A stretch of DNA of 64,000 bases from Ischnura elegans. Taxonomy: Eukaryota; Arthropoda; Insecta; Odonata; Coenagrionidae. The stretch is from the NCBI RefSeq assembly GCF_921293095.1, contig NC_060252.1, positions 2,232,001-2,296,000 of the forward strand, given 5' to 3'. This document shows positions 43,298 through 53,689 of this stretch, piece by piece; positions within the stretch are counted from its first letter, which is position 1; every line of letters starts with the position of its first letter. The position numbers were made by a program, and so were the translations under genes. The notes below the pieces were generated by a model. That model saw only the letters and a program-made list of their open reading frames with translations, made no database searches and was not told the origin of the DNA.

Positions 43298-45199
43298 TCA
43301 GTGGGCCCTGTTAAGGCCAGGCGGGTTGAATGCTTGGTGTAGCCAAATGGAAGACAATTCAAGCGTTTTTAATTCTAGCGGTGAGGCGGAGGGTGGGAGA
43401 GAGGCAAGTATTCCTATGTGAAAGCAGTCATCAAATTCTAAATTATGGGAAAAGGCGTGGGTAGGGACAGGAAGCGAAGCAGATTGGGAAGTGGATTTGC
43501 AAGAAGCTCGATGGTTGTTAATCCGTAGGTTGAGTGAGGTGGTGGTTAAACCAATGTAGAAGGCGGGGCAGGAATTACATAAAAGGATATAAATTACGTT
43601 ACTGGTTGTACAGGTGGGGGATGGAGTGGAAGGAAGCGGAAAAGTGAGAAATTTGTTAGGAAGTGGCTGGGTAATGAGGATAGCACACGTTTTGCACCGG
43701 GGTCGTTGGCAAGGGATAGGTAAAGAGCTAGTACGGGTGGTGAACCTTGAGAGTGGTTTAGTCGTTTTGAGAATGGAAGATAGATTTGGCGGCCGACGGA
43801 AGGATAAGGATGGACAGCTAGAGAAGATTTTTCCAGTAGTGACATTGTTAGAAAGAATCGGAAAAAGGCTTTTGATGATTCTGTTCAAAGCCTGCACGCC
43901 CGGGAAGTATGTGGTGGAAAGGGAGAGATGTGTGGTTTGTTTCTTGGTATGAATTTTGGGTTTGTAAGTATTGTGTAGGATTTTCTTACGCAGAAGGTTC
44001 TCAGGATATCCTCTACGAAGAAGGGAGTGGTGAAGATTATTAAGAAAAATGTCCAAGGATTCGGGATTATTGCAAATTCTGTGGCCTCTTACTGAGAGAG
44101 AGTAAGGAAGGGATTGTTTAGTGTGTGAGGGGTGACAGCTGTTGAAGTGAAGATATTGTTGTTTGTTAGTAGGTTTAATGTGGACTGAAGTGATGAAACT
44201 TTTATTTTCTAGGGAAATGGTAACATCGAGAAATGTTATTCGGGAGGGGGAATGGTTAGAGGTAAAAGATAGTTCGGAGAATTCATTGAGTGCTGAAATG
44301 AAAGAGCTCAGTGAGTCTTCTCCATGAGGCCAGAGAAGGAAGATATCATCTATATAGCGAAGCCAAAGTGACGGTTGAAGTGGGTAGGATGATAGGAAGG
44401 ATTCTTCAAGGAGACCAAGAAATAAATTTGCGTATGAAGGGCTGAATCTGCTTCCCATGGCGCAACCTTTGATCTGCAAATAATGTTTATCGTTGAAGGA
44501 GAAGGCGTTTTTAGTGAGGATTAGGTGAGAGAGATCGATTAAAAAGTCAGTGCTGGGTATCTGAGGTGTAGGTCGATTGTCAAGAAAGTGTCGAAGGGAG
44601 GCAAGGCCTTCTACATGAGGTATAGAGGTGTATAGTGAGGTCACGTCGATAGTGACCATAATGATGTCTTTATCAACCGGGAGAGAGGTGGAATGGAGGC
44701 GATTGAGGAAATGGTACGTATCTTTAATGTAGGAAGGAAGGGAGTGTACAAGAGGCTGAAGATAATAGTCAATAAAGGAAGAGATTCGTTCTGTGGGGGA
44801 ATTTAAAGAGGAGACGATTGGGCGACCAGGATTGTTGGCCTTGTGAATTTTCGGTAGAATGTAGAAGTGAGGGGTTCGCGGATGGGGTGGAGATAATAAG
44901 GAAATGTCTCCACTAGAAAGGCCCTCTCTTGGTGCTTTCCTTTTTAAAAAGGATTGGATGTTTCGGTGAAAGGCAGGGTTGAGATCATGCGAGGTAGGTG
45001 TGTAGGAAGAGGTGTCAGAGAGTTGTCTTTGGGCTTCGGTTAGATAGTCGGTGGAGTTGAGCACGACAATAGTAGATCCTTTGTCTGAGGAAGTAACGAC
45101 AATATCAGAATTTTTTCTCAGATTGCTCAGTGCTCTTTTTTCGGTAGTGGAGAGGTTTGTTGGAGGATGAAGAGAGTTAAGAAAAGCGGGACCCCGCTT
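43298..45199 (-). CDS. PLE B minus copy: RT plus GIY-YIG protein, N-terminally truncated
   Basis: Translation is identical to the plus copy (45217-47118), which carries the domain description. The frame is open from the palindrome junction to the TGA at 43298. The start codon of the original element is missing because the copy begins inside the N-terminal region. The absence of any stop or frameshift in about 630 codons indicates a very young copy or an assembly duplication. Confidence 0.85.
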   Translation of the reverse strand, partial: KRGPAFLNSLHPPTNLSTTEKRALSNLRKNSDIVVTSSDKGSTIVVLNSTDYLTEAQRQLSDTSSYTPTSHDLNPAFHRNIQSFLKRKAPREGLSSGDISLLSPPHPRTPHFYILPKIHKANNPGRPIVSSLNSPTERISSFIDYYLQPLVHSLPSYIKDTYHFLNRLHSTSLPVDKDIIMVTIDVTSLYTSIPHVEGLASLRHFLDNRPTPQIPSTDFLIDLSHLILTKNAFSFNDKHYLQIKGCAMGSRFSPSYANLFLGLLEESFLSSYPLQPSLWLRYIDDIFLLWPHGEDSLSSFISALNEFSELSFTSNHSPSRITFLDVTISLENKSFITSVHIKPTNKQQYLHFNSCHPSHTKQSLPYSLSVRGHRICNNPESLDIFLNNLHHSLLRRGYPENLLRKKILHNTYKPKIHTKKQTTHLSLSTTYFPGVQALNRIIKSLFPILSNNVTTGKIFSSCPSLSFRRPPNLSSILKTTKPLSRFTTRTSSLPIPCQRPRCKTCAILITQPLPNKFLTFPLPSTPSPTCTTSNVIYILLCNSCPAFYIGLTTTSLNLRINNHRASCKSTSQSASLPVPTHAFSHNLEFDDCFHIGILASLPPSASPLELKTLELSSIWLHQAFNPPGLNRAH

Positions 45200-45250
45200 T
45201 TCTTAACTCTCTTCATAAGTCGGACCCCGCTTTTCTTAACTCTCTTCATC
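45191..45250. other. Palindrome centre with a short direct duplication
   Basis: CCCCGCTTTTCTTAACTCTC appears at 45192 and again at 45225, about 33 bp apart, separated by TTCATAAGTCGGA. The first copy lies in the spacer between the arms; the second begins the right arm. This looks like a template-switch or snap-back junction in which the polymerase copied the same few bases twice. Confidence 0.8.
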
Positions 45251-47118
45251 CTCCAACAAACCTCTCCACTACCGAAAAAAGAGCACTGAGCAATCTGAGA
45301 AAAAATTCTGATATTGTCGTTACTTCCTCAGACAAAGGATCTACTATTGTCGTGCTCAACTCCACCGACTATCTAACCGAAGCCCAAAGACAACTCTCTG
45401 ACACCTCTTCCTACACACCTACCTCGCATGATCTCAACCCTGCCTTTCACCGAAACATCCAATCCTTTTTAAAAAGGAAAGCACCAAGAGAGGGCCTTTC
45501 TAGTGGAGACATTTCCTTATTATCTCCACCCCATCCGCGAACCCCTCACTTCTACATTCTACCGAAAATTCACAAGGCCAACAATCCTGGTCGCCCAATC
45601 GTCTCCTCTTTAAATTCCCCCACAGAACGAATCTCTTCCTTTATTGACTATTATCTTCAGCCTCTTGTACACTCCCTTCCTTCCTACATTAAAGATACGT
45701 ACCATTTCCTCAATCGCCTCCATTCCACCTCTCTCCCGGTTGATAAAGACATCATTATGGTCACTATCGACGTGACCTCACTATACACCTCTATACCTCA
45801 TGTAGAAGGCCTTGCCTCCCTTCGACACTTTCTTGACAATCGACCTACACCTCAGATACCCAGCACTGACTTTTTAATCGATCTCTCTCACCTAATCCTC
45901 ACTAAAAACGCCTTCTCCTTCAACGATAAACATTATTTGCAGATCAAAGGTTGCGCCATGGGAAGCAGATTCAGCCCTTCATACGCAAATTTATTTCTTG
46001 GTCTCCTTGAAGAATCCTTCCTATCATCCTACCCACTTCAACCGTCACTTTGGCTTCGCTATATAGATGATATCTTCCTTCTCTGGCCTCATGGAGAAGA
46101 CTCACTGAGCTCTTTCATTTCAGCACTCAATGAATTCTCCGAACTATCTTTTACCTCTAACCATTCCCCCTCCCGAATAACATTTCTCGATGTTACCATT
46201 TCCCTAGAAAATAAAAGTTTCATCACTTCAGTCCACATTAAACCTACTAACAAACAACAATATCTTCACTTCAACAGCTGTCACCCCTCACACACTAAAC
46301 AATCCCTTCCTTACTCTCTCTCAGTAAGAGGCCACAGAATTTGCAATAATCCCGAATCCTTGGACATTTTTCTTAATAATCTTCACCACTCCCTTCTTCG
46401 TAGAGGATATCCTGAGAACCTTCTGCGTAAGAAAATCCTACACAATACTTACAAACCCAAAATTCATACCAAGAAACAAACCACACATCTCTCCCTTTCC
46501 ACCACATACTTCCCGGGCGTGCAGGCTTTGAACAGAATCATCAAAAGCCTTTTTCCGATTCTTTCTAACAATGTCACTACTGGAAAAATCTTCTCTAGCT
46601 GTCCATCCTTATCCTTCCGTCGGCCGCCAAATCTATCTTCCATTCTCAAAACGACTAAACCACTCTCAAGGTTCACCACCCGTACTAGCTCTTTACCTAT
46701 CCCTTGCCAACGACCCCGGTGCAAAACGTGTGCTATCCTCATTACCCAGCCACTTCCTAACAAATTTCTCACTTTTCCGCTTCCTTCCACTCCATCCCCC
46801 ACCTGTACAACCAGTAACGTAATTTATATCCTTTTATGTAATTCCTGCCCCGCCTTCTACATTGGTTTAACCACCACCTCACTCAACCTACGGATTAACA
46901 ACCATCGAGCTTCTTGCAAATCCACTTCCCAATCTGCTTCGCTTCCTGTCCCTACCCACGCCTTTTCCCATAATTTAGAATTTGATGACTGCTTTCACAT
47001 AGGAATACTTGCCTCTCTCCCACCCTCCGCCTCACCGCTAGAATTAAAAACGCTTGAATTGTCTTCCATTTGGCTACACCAAGCATTCAACCCGCCTGGC
47101 CTTAACAGGGCCCACTGA
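45217..47118 (+). CDS. PLE B plus copy: RT plus GIY-YIG protein, N-terminally truncated
   Basis: The open frame begins KSDPAFLNSLHPP and includes the conserved PLE N-terminal block NSDIVVTSSDKGSTIVVL (45300-45357). RT blocks follow: FYILPKIHKANNPGRPIVSS, VTIDVTSLYTSIPHVEG, GCAMGSRFSPSYANLFLGLL and catalytic LRYIDDIFLLW near 46057. Next are ITFLDVTISL, the SVRGHRICNN linker, cysteine block CQRPRCKTC near 46704 and GIY-YIG (VIYILLCNSCPAFYIG near 46816, NLRINNHRASC). Stop at 47118, then a 3' tail with a hammerhead-like motif. It nicks the target and primes reverse transcription. No frame damage is visible; only the N-terminal start is missing. Confidence 0.9.
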   Translation, partial: KSDPAFLNSLHPPTNLSTTEKRALSNLRKNSDIVVTSSDKGSTIVVLNSTDYLTEAQRQLSDTSSYTPTSHDLNPAFHRNIQSFLKRKAPREGLSSGDISLLSPPHPRTPHFYILPKIHKANNPGRPIVSSLNSPTERISSFIDYYLQPLVHSLPSYIKDTYHFLNRLHSTSLPVDKDIIMVTIDVTSLYTSIPHVEGLASLRHFLDNRPTPQIPSTDFLIDLSHLILTKNAFSFNDKHYLQIKGCAMGSRFSPSYANLFLGLLEESFLSSYPLQPSLWLRYIDDIFLLWPHGEDSLSSFISALNEFSELSFTSNHSPSRITFLDVTISLENKSFITSVHIKPTNKQQYLHFNSCHPSHTKQSLPYSLSVRGHRICNNPESLDIFLNNLHHSLLRRGYPENLLRKKILHNTYKPKIHTKKQTTHLSLSTTYFPGVQALNRIIKSLFPILSNNVTTGKIFSSCPSLSFRRPPNLSSILKTTKPLSRFTTRTSSLPIPCQRPRCKTCAILITQPLPNKFLTFPLPSTPSPTCTTSNVIYILLCNSCPAFYIGLTTTSLNLRINNHRASCKSTSQSASLPVPTHAFSHNLEFDDCFHIGILASLPPSASPLELKTLELSSIWLHQAFNPPGLNRAH

Positions 47119-47227
47119 TCTCCATAGCCTTCTCCTATCCCCCATTCCCCATCCTCTCCCTTCCCCTATCTTATCCTAATCTCCTCAGCCTTTAGGCATC
47201 CTCTGTCCTCGTCCTCAGTCTCTTCTT

Positions 47228-47275
47228 GCCTCCCTCCCGACGAAGACCCTAAGAGGTCGAAAATTTGAAAGAAAC
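47228..47275 (+). ncRNA. Hammerhead-like motif at outer end of PLE B (right)
   Basis: CCGACGA at 47237-47243 is one base off CUGANGA. GACC, a CTAAGA loop and GGTC form stem II, and GAAA is at 47259-47262. Stem III and the cleavage site are not clear to the eye. Confidence 0.5.
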
Positions 47276-47369
47276 TAACGTGTGAGTCCTCTTTTATTTG
47301 TGTCTGTGTTTTTGTGGCCTATCATGGCATTTATTTATATTCATATCACCTGTGGTGTCTTTCATAAGT

Positions 47370-47372
<3 letters not shown>

Positions 47373-47431
<59 letters not shown>
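47373..47431. repeat. (TA)n microsatellite, about 29 units
   Basis: A run of alternating T and A just outside the PLE B palindrome. The YIYIYI-type frames across it are artefacts. Confidence 0.95.
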
Positions 47432-47434
<3 letters not shown>

Positions 47435-47724
47435 CACATTCACACAGGTCGCCACAGGCGAATATACAATCATAATAACACATAATAGAAATTGAAAGAA
47501 AGAGATAGAAACATAAATGCAGGACGATGACACACTGTGGCGTGGAGATGGAATGAAGGCCGAAAACACATGGAAAAAAGTTCACCTGACCCGGTATATA
47601 TATAAACTTGATGAAAGCGCACTAAGCGATAATATAAGTATGTGGCCGATCGAGGCGAACGAACAAAAATTGTACTAATAAAAACATAGACACACGTAAA
47701 AAAAGGGACACTCACAAAAAAACG

Positions 47725-47765
47725 TTCAGACGTTTCAGAGGTATGATCCGCTATGCTCAGTGCTG
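47725..47765 (-). ncRNA. Degenerate hammerhead-like motif of PLE C
   Basis: Minus strand: CTGAGCA (47760-47754), a spacer with AGCGGATCATACCTCT, then GAAACGTC (47736-47729) and TGAACG. The GAAAC-GUC side is consensus; the first box differs at one position and stem II is weak. Confidence 0.35.
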
Positions 47766-47884
47766 AAAGTGAACTGCTGCAGGCAGAGTAAGTTCCTCCA
47801 GTCGCCCTCCTTGGTGAGGTAGTGGGGGTGGAAGAAGGGGAAGGGGAGAGGGGGGGAAAGGGAGGGTAGGGTTTGTTTTGGCTT

Positions 47885-49219
47885 TTAATGGGCGATGTTT
47901 AGCCCGGGCATTTCAAACGCCCTTTCAACCCAGATGTGGGCCATCTCCCTCGTCCTCACCTCGATGATAGTTGCCCTCTCTGGCAAAACTTCAATGAAGG
48001 TTAGGGAAAAACATTGGTCGAAGGTACTGTTGTGTGAGGAAGTGTGAATGGGGATGGGTTCATGAAAGGGGGGAGTTTTGCAGGAGTGCCTGTGGTTATT
48101 CATTCGGATGGATATGGGTGTGGTACATTCTCCTATGTAGTACGCGGGGCAAAAATTACAAAATAGCCTGTATACAACGTTGAAGGAAGTGCAAGACGGT
48201 GTGGAGGAGGATCTATTGATGACAGGTGAAGTGGTGGGGCGTAGCAGGGGGCAGCACTTGCAACGGGGGCGGTTGCATGGAGTCAGGGAGGAAGGTGGGG
48301 GCAGTGCGTGCCGTAGGAGGGGGCGGGTGGATTTTAAAATATTACCTAAGTTAGGTGCTATTCTGTAGGCAATGGAGGGGCAGGATGGAAGAAGAGCAGC
48401 CGTGATTTTGTTTTTGCTGATGATAGGGTACAGATCTTTTAATATTTTTTTAATTTTTTGAGTGCCCGGGAAGAATGTGGTGGTGAGATTAAGTTTCCTG
48501 GTTTGTTCTTTTTTGGTGCGTGGGGTGTACTGTTCGGAGGGAGAGAGTATTTTCTTTTTAAGTAGGGGTTCTGGATACTCTCGTTTGAGGAGAGCATGAT
48601 GGAGGTTCTGTGTGGCTCTTTGAAGAGATGGTGAATTGTTGCAGATGCGATGGGCACGGACTGATAGGGAGTAGGGGATTGCGTGTTTGGTGTGAGGTGG
48701 ATGGCAACTGGTGTAGTGCAGGTATTGTTCATGGTTGGTGGGTTTTTTGTGGATGGAGGTGCTGAAGGTAATGTTTTCAAGGCGGATGTTTATGTCAAGG
48801 AAGGTAAGGGAGGAAGCAGAAATTGATGAAGTGAAAGAAACAGATGAGGTGGAGTTGAGGGATGCAATGAATGTGTCAAGCGAATCACGCCCATGGGCCC
48901 ATAGTAAAAAAATGTCGTCGATGAAGCGAACCCACAGGAGAGGTTTAAGGGTTTGGGAATTTAAATAAGAGTTTTCCAGGTGACCCATGTAGAGGTTTGC
49001 GTAGGCTGGGGCCATTCTGGTTCCCATCGGGACTCCTCGCTTCTGTAGGTAGATGGTGTCGTTGAAGTTGAAGGCGTTTTTGTTTAGAATCAGTTCAGCT
49101 AATTGGGTGATAAAGTTGGTGGAGGGAGAGTGAGGCTGAGGGCGTTGGGCAAGAAAGTAGTTGAGGGCATTGAGGCCTTCGTGGTGGGGAATGGAAGTAT
49201 AAAGTGAAACGACGTCAAT
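47885..49219 (-). pseudogene. PLE C: RT core through GIY-YIG
   Basis: Minus strand from 49219: IDVVSLYTSIPHHEGLNALN, GVPMGTRMAPAYANLYMGHL, catalytic VRFIDDIFLLW near 48920, LTFLDINIRL, SVRAHRICNN, cysteine block CNRPRCKCC near 48270, and GIY-YIG YRLFCNFCPAYYIGE near 48150. The stop is at 47885. This half is fully open and the protein is clearly a different PLE lineage from A and B. It is non-functional because the insertion splits RT upstream of the IDVVSLY block. Confidence 0.85.
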
Positions 49220-50870
49220 GGGGAAGTTGCATGAAAATTTTTTCGTCAAAATTATACATGATTCTTATAGCAATTTTCACCAGGAATCCATTTTCACCAA
49301 TCAAACTTCTCGTAAACCATTGATTTTATCATTAAAATGCATTTAAAACAGTGAAATCCGTCTGCAAACGCGAAGTTAGCTCTGATTGTTGGTGACGTCA
49401 TTTCTCCCTACGGCGTTTTCGTTTTGCATGCACGGCGGCAGAAGCTACAATTAAGCACTCGTTGAGTAAGTGAATATCTCGGTATTTTTTTAATCCGTGT
49501 TTTCTCTGAGACATGTTATGATGTTATGTAGTCACGTAAAATATTTTTCATCCATTTTCTATATTCGTAAAAATGAATATGTCGAATTTTTGCGAGATGG
49601 AAGACGGTTTCGTGTAAGCTGTTGCGATAATCTCCCAAAGGTGGATTCCATTATGATGGCTTTATATTTTAAAAGTAACAAGGGCTTTTTGGCTGCATAA
49701 TTTAGAGAAGTGAAGGCTTCGCGGTAAGTTTTTCTAGTTTTTTTTATCATTAATGGGCCAGCTTTTACGAATACAGAAGTAACTACTTGGCCTCTGTTCA
49801 AATTTCTGCATGAAATGTTGCTGCATCTAGCTACTGCTAATGTAGTTTATATGGTATGAGTTGTGTTTTTTGCTTTCAGTATATCAGCTTTTTGATTCAG
49901 TATGTTGTCAAATGCTTTCTATGCACAGATTTAAGGTAATTTCGCTGATTTTTAAATGAAAAATACGACTTTATTTTGAAAAAATGGTTTTAAATGAATC
50001 GTTCAAAGTATTTTCCGACGCTACCTTCATATTTTCTCCATCATTGTGGCAGAACCCGAATATCCTTACGGTAGAATTGTTTGTCTTTTAAAGCTATCCT
50101 CTAAGCCTGTTTTTGCACCAAATGGTTATCAATGCAGGAATGAAGGACAAGCTATTCTCACAATATTATCTGACCTTTCTTATTACTCTCTCAACATGTA
50201 TCCTAAATCTTTCTATTTGTTTAGATAGCTTAACTTCATTTTTAGATCTTTACATTCTTGGAAACACTTGATGGTCTAATTAACTCTCACATTTTACCAC
50301 TGAATGAGTGAGCAGTTTGTTTGAAGCCGCGATCTGCCATGACCCCACAGGCTTTTGGAATTTTCTCAATAAATTCAGTCGAAGTGAAAACTATCTATTG
50401 CCCGGCCACAATAACCCATCGAAATGAAATTTTCTAAAGAAGAATCATATGATTTTTTAAATTGAGTTTAGATAGAAATATTTGAGCTGTAAACATACCA
50501 TTAATTTTACAGTAATTTTAAAAGCTGATTCCTTTGAAAAACATTATTTATATTTTTCTTTACTATCAGCACTATAATCGAGTCATTGAGATCTAGGTAC
50601 TGGGCTAAAATATTGAAGGATTCGTTGTGTCTAATTTTCCTTGACATAACCATGAGAAGTAATCCAGTCTTTCGTGATAGCAAATGGACAATAAAATAAT
50701 TTTCACTGGCTATCCTTAAATACAACGCTGGCTTTTTTCCATAAAAAAAGTATATTTGGCCCTTTGGCTACATATCTCCCTGTCTGATTCCATGTCAGAG
50801 CTGCTGCTGCTGCCACCAAAGTAGGAATCACTTATCACACTCTTCTTTAGTAGTTGAATTGCTAATCTCA

Positions 50871-52212
50871 CTAGCTGCAATACCATCTAGCATTTACAGG
50901 CAGAAGAACTTCATAGGAGAATTAGCAGCATTGGCAGAAATAGAGTTTTTTTCTGAATACAAACAGTTTTTTTTTGCTTCAATTGGCAGGATTTTTCCTG
51001 ACCTCTACTTTCCACCACTTCCTCAGGTTGATTTCCTCCTGTGGCACAAAGTCAGTTGATTGGAGGAAGTAGTGGTCATATATCAGTGAGTTTCTAACAC
51101 ATTTTACGCTCCTAGGTAGAAAATGTGGTTTTGAGGGAGTTCAGAAAGGAATACTACGCATTTTAATCAATTGATTTCGGAGAGGGTCAAGGTAGTCTAC
51201 TGTAGTGGCTCAGCGAGGGGGGTTTGGGGGATAACGCCCCCCCCAGAACTCAGAGAAATTGTTAAGTTAATTCTATTTTGCATAATTGGATTAATATTAC
51301 TTGTAGAATAGTGAAATGATTAACAAAATATCCCTCAGAAGGCCGTAAAACTCACCATTTTAAACCATTTATCTGAAGCATTTTCTGGCGGAGGCCCCCC
51401 GCACATCCCGCTCCCACCCTGGCGGGTAAGCCATACCCCCAGGCTTCCCAGTATTAATTGGGCCTGAATACCCCCCTGGCCTTAATTCCTAACTGGGCCC
51501 TTGGCCTACTGTATGTACCCTTGAAGTATTCTTATCATGATTAATCATTGATAAATTCAAAAAATACAATAATTATAAGGCATCGGATACTACGACGGCC
51601 GTTTTTTTCAACCTTTGATAGCTCAGAAAAAACACCATTCAAGCGACCGGCGGGTACTGCGCAAACAGGGCAACTGCACGTCCTCCGCACCACACGCTCA
51701 AGTCATTTTTCAACATAATTTTGTTGTAATTACTTAAAGTGATCTTAACAAACTAATTCCGTCGTTTTCGTCGACAGACCGTTCTTCCTCTTCATCGCCT
51801 TTACCCACTACATTCTACTCGCTTCATTATTCGACAAAACGACGAATATAATCTAATATAACGACGAATATATCTAATAAAGAATTTCGTGATGTATTTG
51901 AACAAATAGGCACCACGTAATATTTATAATTCGACATAAAAGCACTTCACGTAGGTAAAAACAACTTCTTCCTGGCATAGACATACCGCAACAATCTCCG
52001 AACTCCACGCCTCGGACGCTAGCAACTCTGTTTGGGGAGAAATGACGTCACTCCTCTTGGACACACTACTTTCGCTCGCACCCCCCACTCCTCCATTTTG
52101 ACCTTAAATATCTCGAAAACTACCGCTAGTAATGAAATTTCCCCCGGTAGATATTATTTTCTAGAGGTTTACGACATTTTGACAGAGTTTTCAAAAAGTG
52201 TGAAAATTCCCC
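50871..52212 (-). repeat. 1.35 kb dispersed repeat, copy 2
   Basis: Reverse complement of 2379-3725; see that entry. Similarity stops sharply at CTAGCTGC (50871) although the element continues left to 49220. Confidence 0.85.
51827..51937 (-). pseudogene. THAP-like short frame, copy 2
   Basis: The same 36-codon frame as 2654-2764 with two conservative changes at the start (MSNYK rather than MLNYK, and SNTS rather than SHTS). The first THAP cysteine is also tyrosine here. Confidence 0.3.
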
Positions 52213-52715
52213 AATTTAGGAGATTGGTGCCGGTAGGGATAGGGGTTGAGTTAAGTATGCTTAGGAAATGATAGGAGTCTTTTATGAAAGATGGGAGGGT
52301 GGTGACAAGAGGTTGCAAGTAGTGATCTAGAAGGGCTGATATTCTTTCGGTTGGGGAATTGCGGCTAGACACAATGGGACGGCCAGGGTTATTGGGTTTG
52401 TGTATTTTGGGGAGAAGATAGAATTGTGGAGTGTTGAAATCGGCAGGTGATAGAAGATTAATGTCGGAGGGGCTTAGTCCTTCTGCGGGGCCAAAATTGT
52501 TTAGAAAGGAGAAGATTTCTTTTTGAAATTGCGGATTGGGATCATTGAGGAGGGGAGAATAGGAAGTCGGGTCGTTCAGTTGCCTTAAACCTCTGCCACA
52601 TATTTCTCTTTGTCGAGAACGACTACCGTTGAGCCTTTATCCGCTGAGGTTATGATGATGTCTTTGTTGGCGGAGAGATTTCTTAAGGCCTGAAATTCCA
52701 GGCGTGTGAGATTTT
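52213..52715 (-). pseudogene. PLE C: N-terminal region and first RT blocks
   Basis: Minus strand from about 52710: [35 protein letters not shown], then, after a frameshift near 52590, a linker and the SRNSPTERISALLDHYLQPL block (52369-52310). It ends at PIPTGTNLL, where the insertion begins. It supplies the part missing from 47885-49219. Confidence 0.8.
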
Positions 52716-52720
52716 TTTAT

Positions 52721-53339
52721 ATATATGTAACATTGCAACATATAAACGATGAGAATATAACTTTCTGCATTTGATTCAAGGCTAACTAACGCATAACTTT
52801 TCATAAATGTACCAAATAGACGCAGAACCATGCATCAACAGAACCAAGTATCCAGGAGTCGATTCCCAACCAAGAGGAAAAGAAAAGGTCGACTTTCGGG
52901 AAGTTTTTGAGGCTCTTCTGCATTCCGTGCGGCAGTAAGCGACTACAGAACGAAGGCAATGCGAAGAAGACGAAGAAACGCCCGGTCTTCCTTTGAAAGA
53001 ATTAGGAAATCTCGGACTGAGATGTTCAGGGCATTCGACAAATTAATGAAGCGAAGGCGAGCGATGAGTTCAGAACGAACGAATGAAACCGACTGATTAA
53101 AATATTAAATGTCTCTTTTGTACGAATTCCATTTTCAAAATTCTCAATGTACTGTATGGCAACATTATAGTTATTGTTTTACTTTCAGAACTACGCATGA
53201 CTCTCATTCCGTAAATAGATATTATCTTTGTCGACGTGGAGAAGGGCTTTTTCACAGGATGCTCCGTTAACTTCTCAACACAGTGGTAAACTAAAGCCAA
53301 AGCAACTGAATGACAAATGAATAAGTAACTAGTTGTGAG
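52721..53339. other. No recognisable gene
   Basis: Mixed sequence with no motif or repeat partner that I can support. Confidence 0.35.
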
Positions 53340-53580
53340 AAATGTTGAGACACAGAAAAAGGGACTCTCACAATAGAGTCGATTATCGCTGAGAATAGTG
53401 GGTAATGGCACAGAAACGTCTGAAAAAATTGTGAGAGTTCCTTTTTCTGTTTTAAAATAAAGTGCAATGGCTCTTCTCCACTATTATTTTGATTCGCACG
53501 ACGCGTTTAAGCTCACAGGGCCATCGTCTGGTTCAAAACGAGGTGGTGTTTAAATGGATAGAGGAAAAGCCAAGTGAATG
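53340..53580. mobile_element. PLE terminal fragments in opposite orientations
   Basis: AGACACAGAAAAAGGGACTC at 53348 is inverted as GAGAGTTCCTTTTTCTG at 53432. Between them, CTGAGAA (53389), GTGGGTAATGGCAC and GAAACGTC (53412-53419) form a degenerate hammerhead on the plus strand. Further right, a minus-strand GACGATGG...AAACGCGTC word (53502-53535) resembles a second tail. These match the style of the PLE C tail. Confidence 0.5.
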
Positions 53581-53689
53581 CTTGATGGGAGGAGGGACAC
53601 CGGGATTGGCCATGGAAGATTTGTGGAAACCACACTGGAAAGTACAGTAGAAGGAAAAGAGATCACACGGGCAGGTCTAGGCTAGACGT

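Larger units (their letters stand above)
43076..47340. mobile_element. PLE locus B: near-perfect 4.3 kb palindrome
   Basis: Arms 43076-45190 and 45226-47340 are reverse complements about 2115 bp long. Every base pair I checked matches and the 588-codon frames translate identically. Only about 35 bp lies between them. Both arms begin at the same internal point of the PLE N-terminal region and end with the same 3' tail, so the 3' ends point outward. Confidence 0.95.
49220..52212. mobile_element. 3.0 kb element inserted in PLE C (full copy of the 2.4-3.7 kb repeat family)
   Basis: The ends are GGGGAAGTTGCATGAAAA on the left and, on the reverse strand, GGGGAATTTTCACACTTTT on the right. Both have GTCAAAAT about 30 bp in and TGACGTCATTTCTCC about 170-185 bp in. 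These look like long, poor inverted repeats. PLE coding ends and resumes exactly at these points. The target duplication is not resolved. The right 1.34 kb is shared with 2379-3725. A THAP-like short frame lies at 51827-51937. Confidence 0.75.
47720..52715 (-). mobile_element. PLE locus C, interrupted by a 3 kb element
   Basis: The C-terminal part (47885-49219) and N-terminal part (52213-52715) of one minus-strand PLE are separated by the insertion at 49220-52212. The 3' tail at 47720-47765 carries a hammerhead-like motif. The 5' end is truncated near 52715, next to a T-rich ATATATAT run. Confidence 0.85.

Noticed and set aside
43594..43952. Frames antisense to PLE B (and mirror 46464-46822, and similar frames in PLE A)
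   Set aside because: They are shadows of the real PLE coding strand, duplicated by the palindrome.
47294..47585. Frames rich in YIYIYI around the TA microsatellite
   Set aside because: They are translations of the (TA)n repeat and flanks, not genes.
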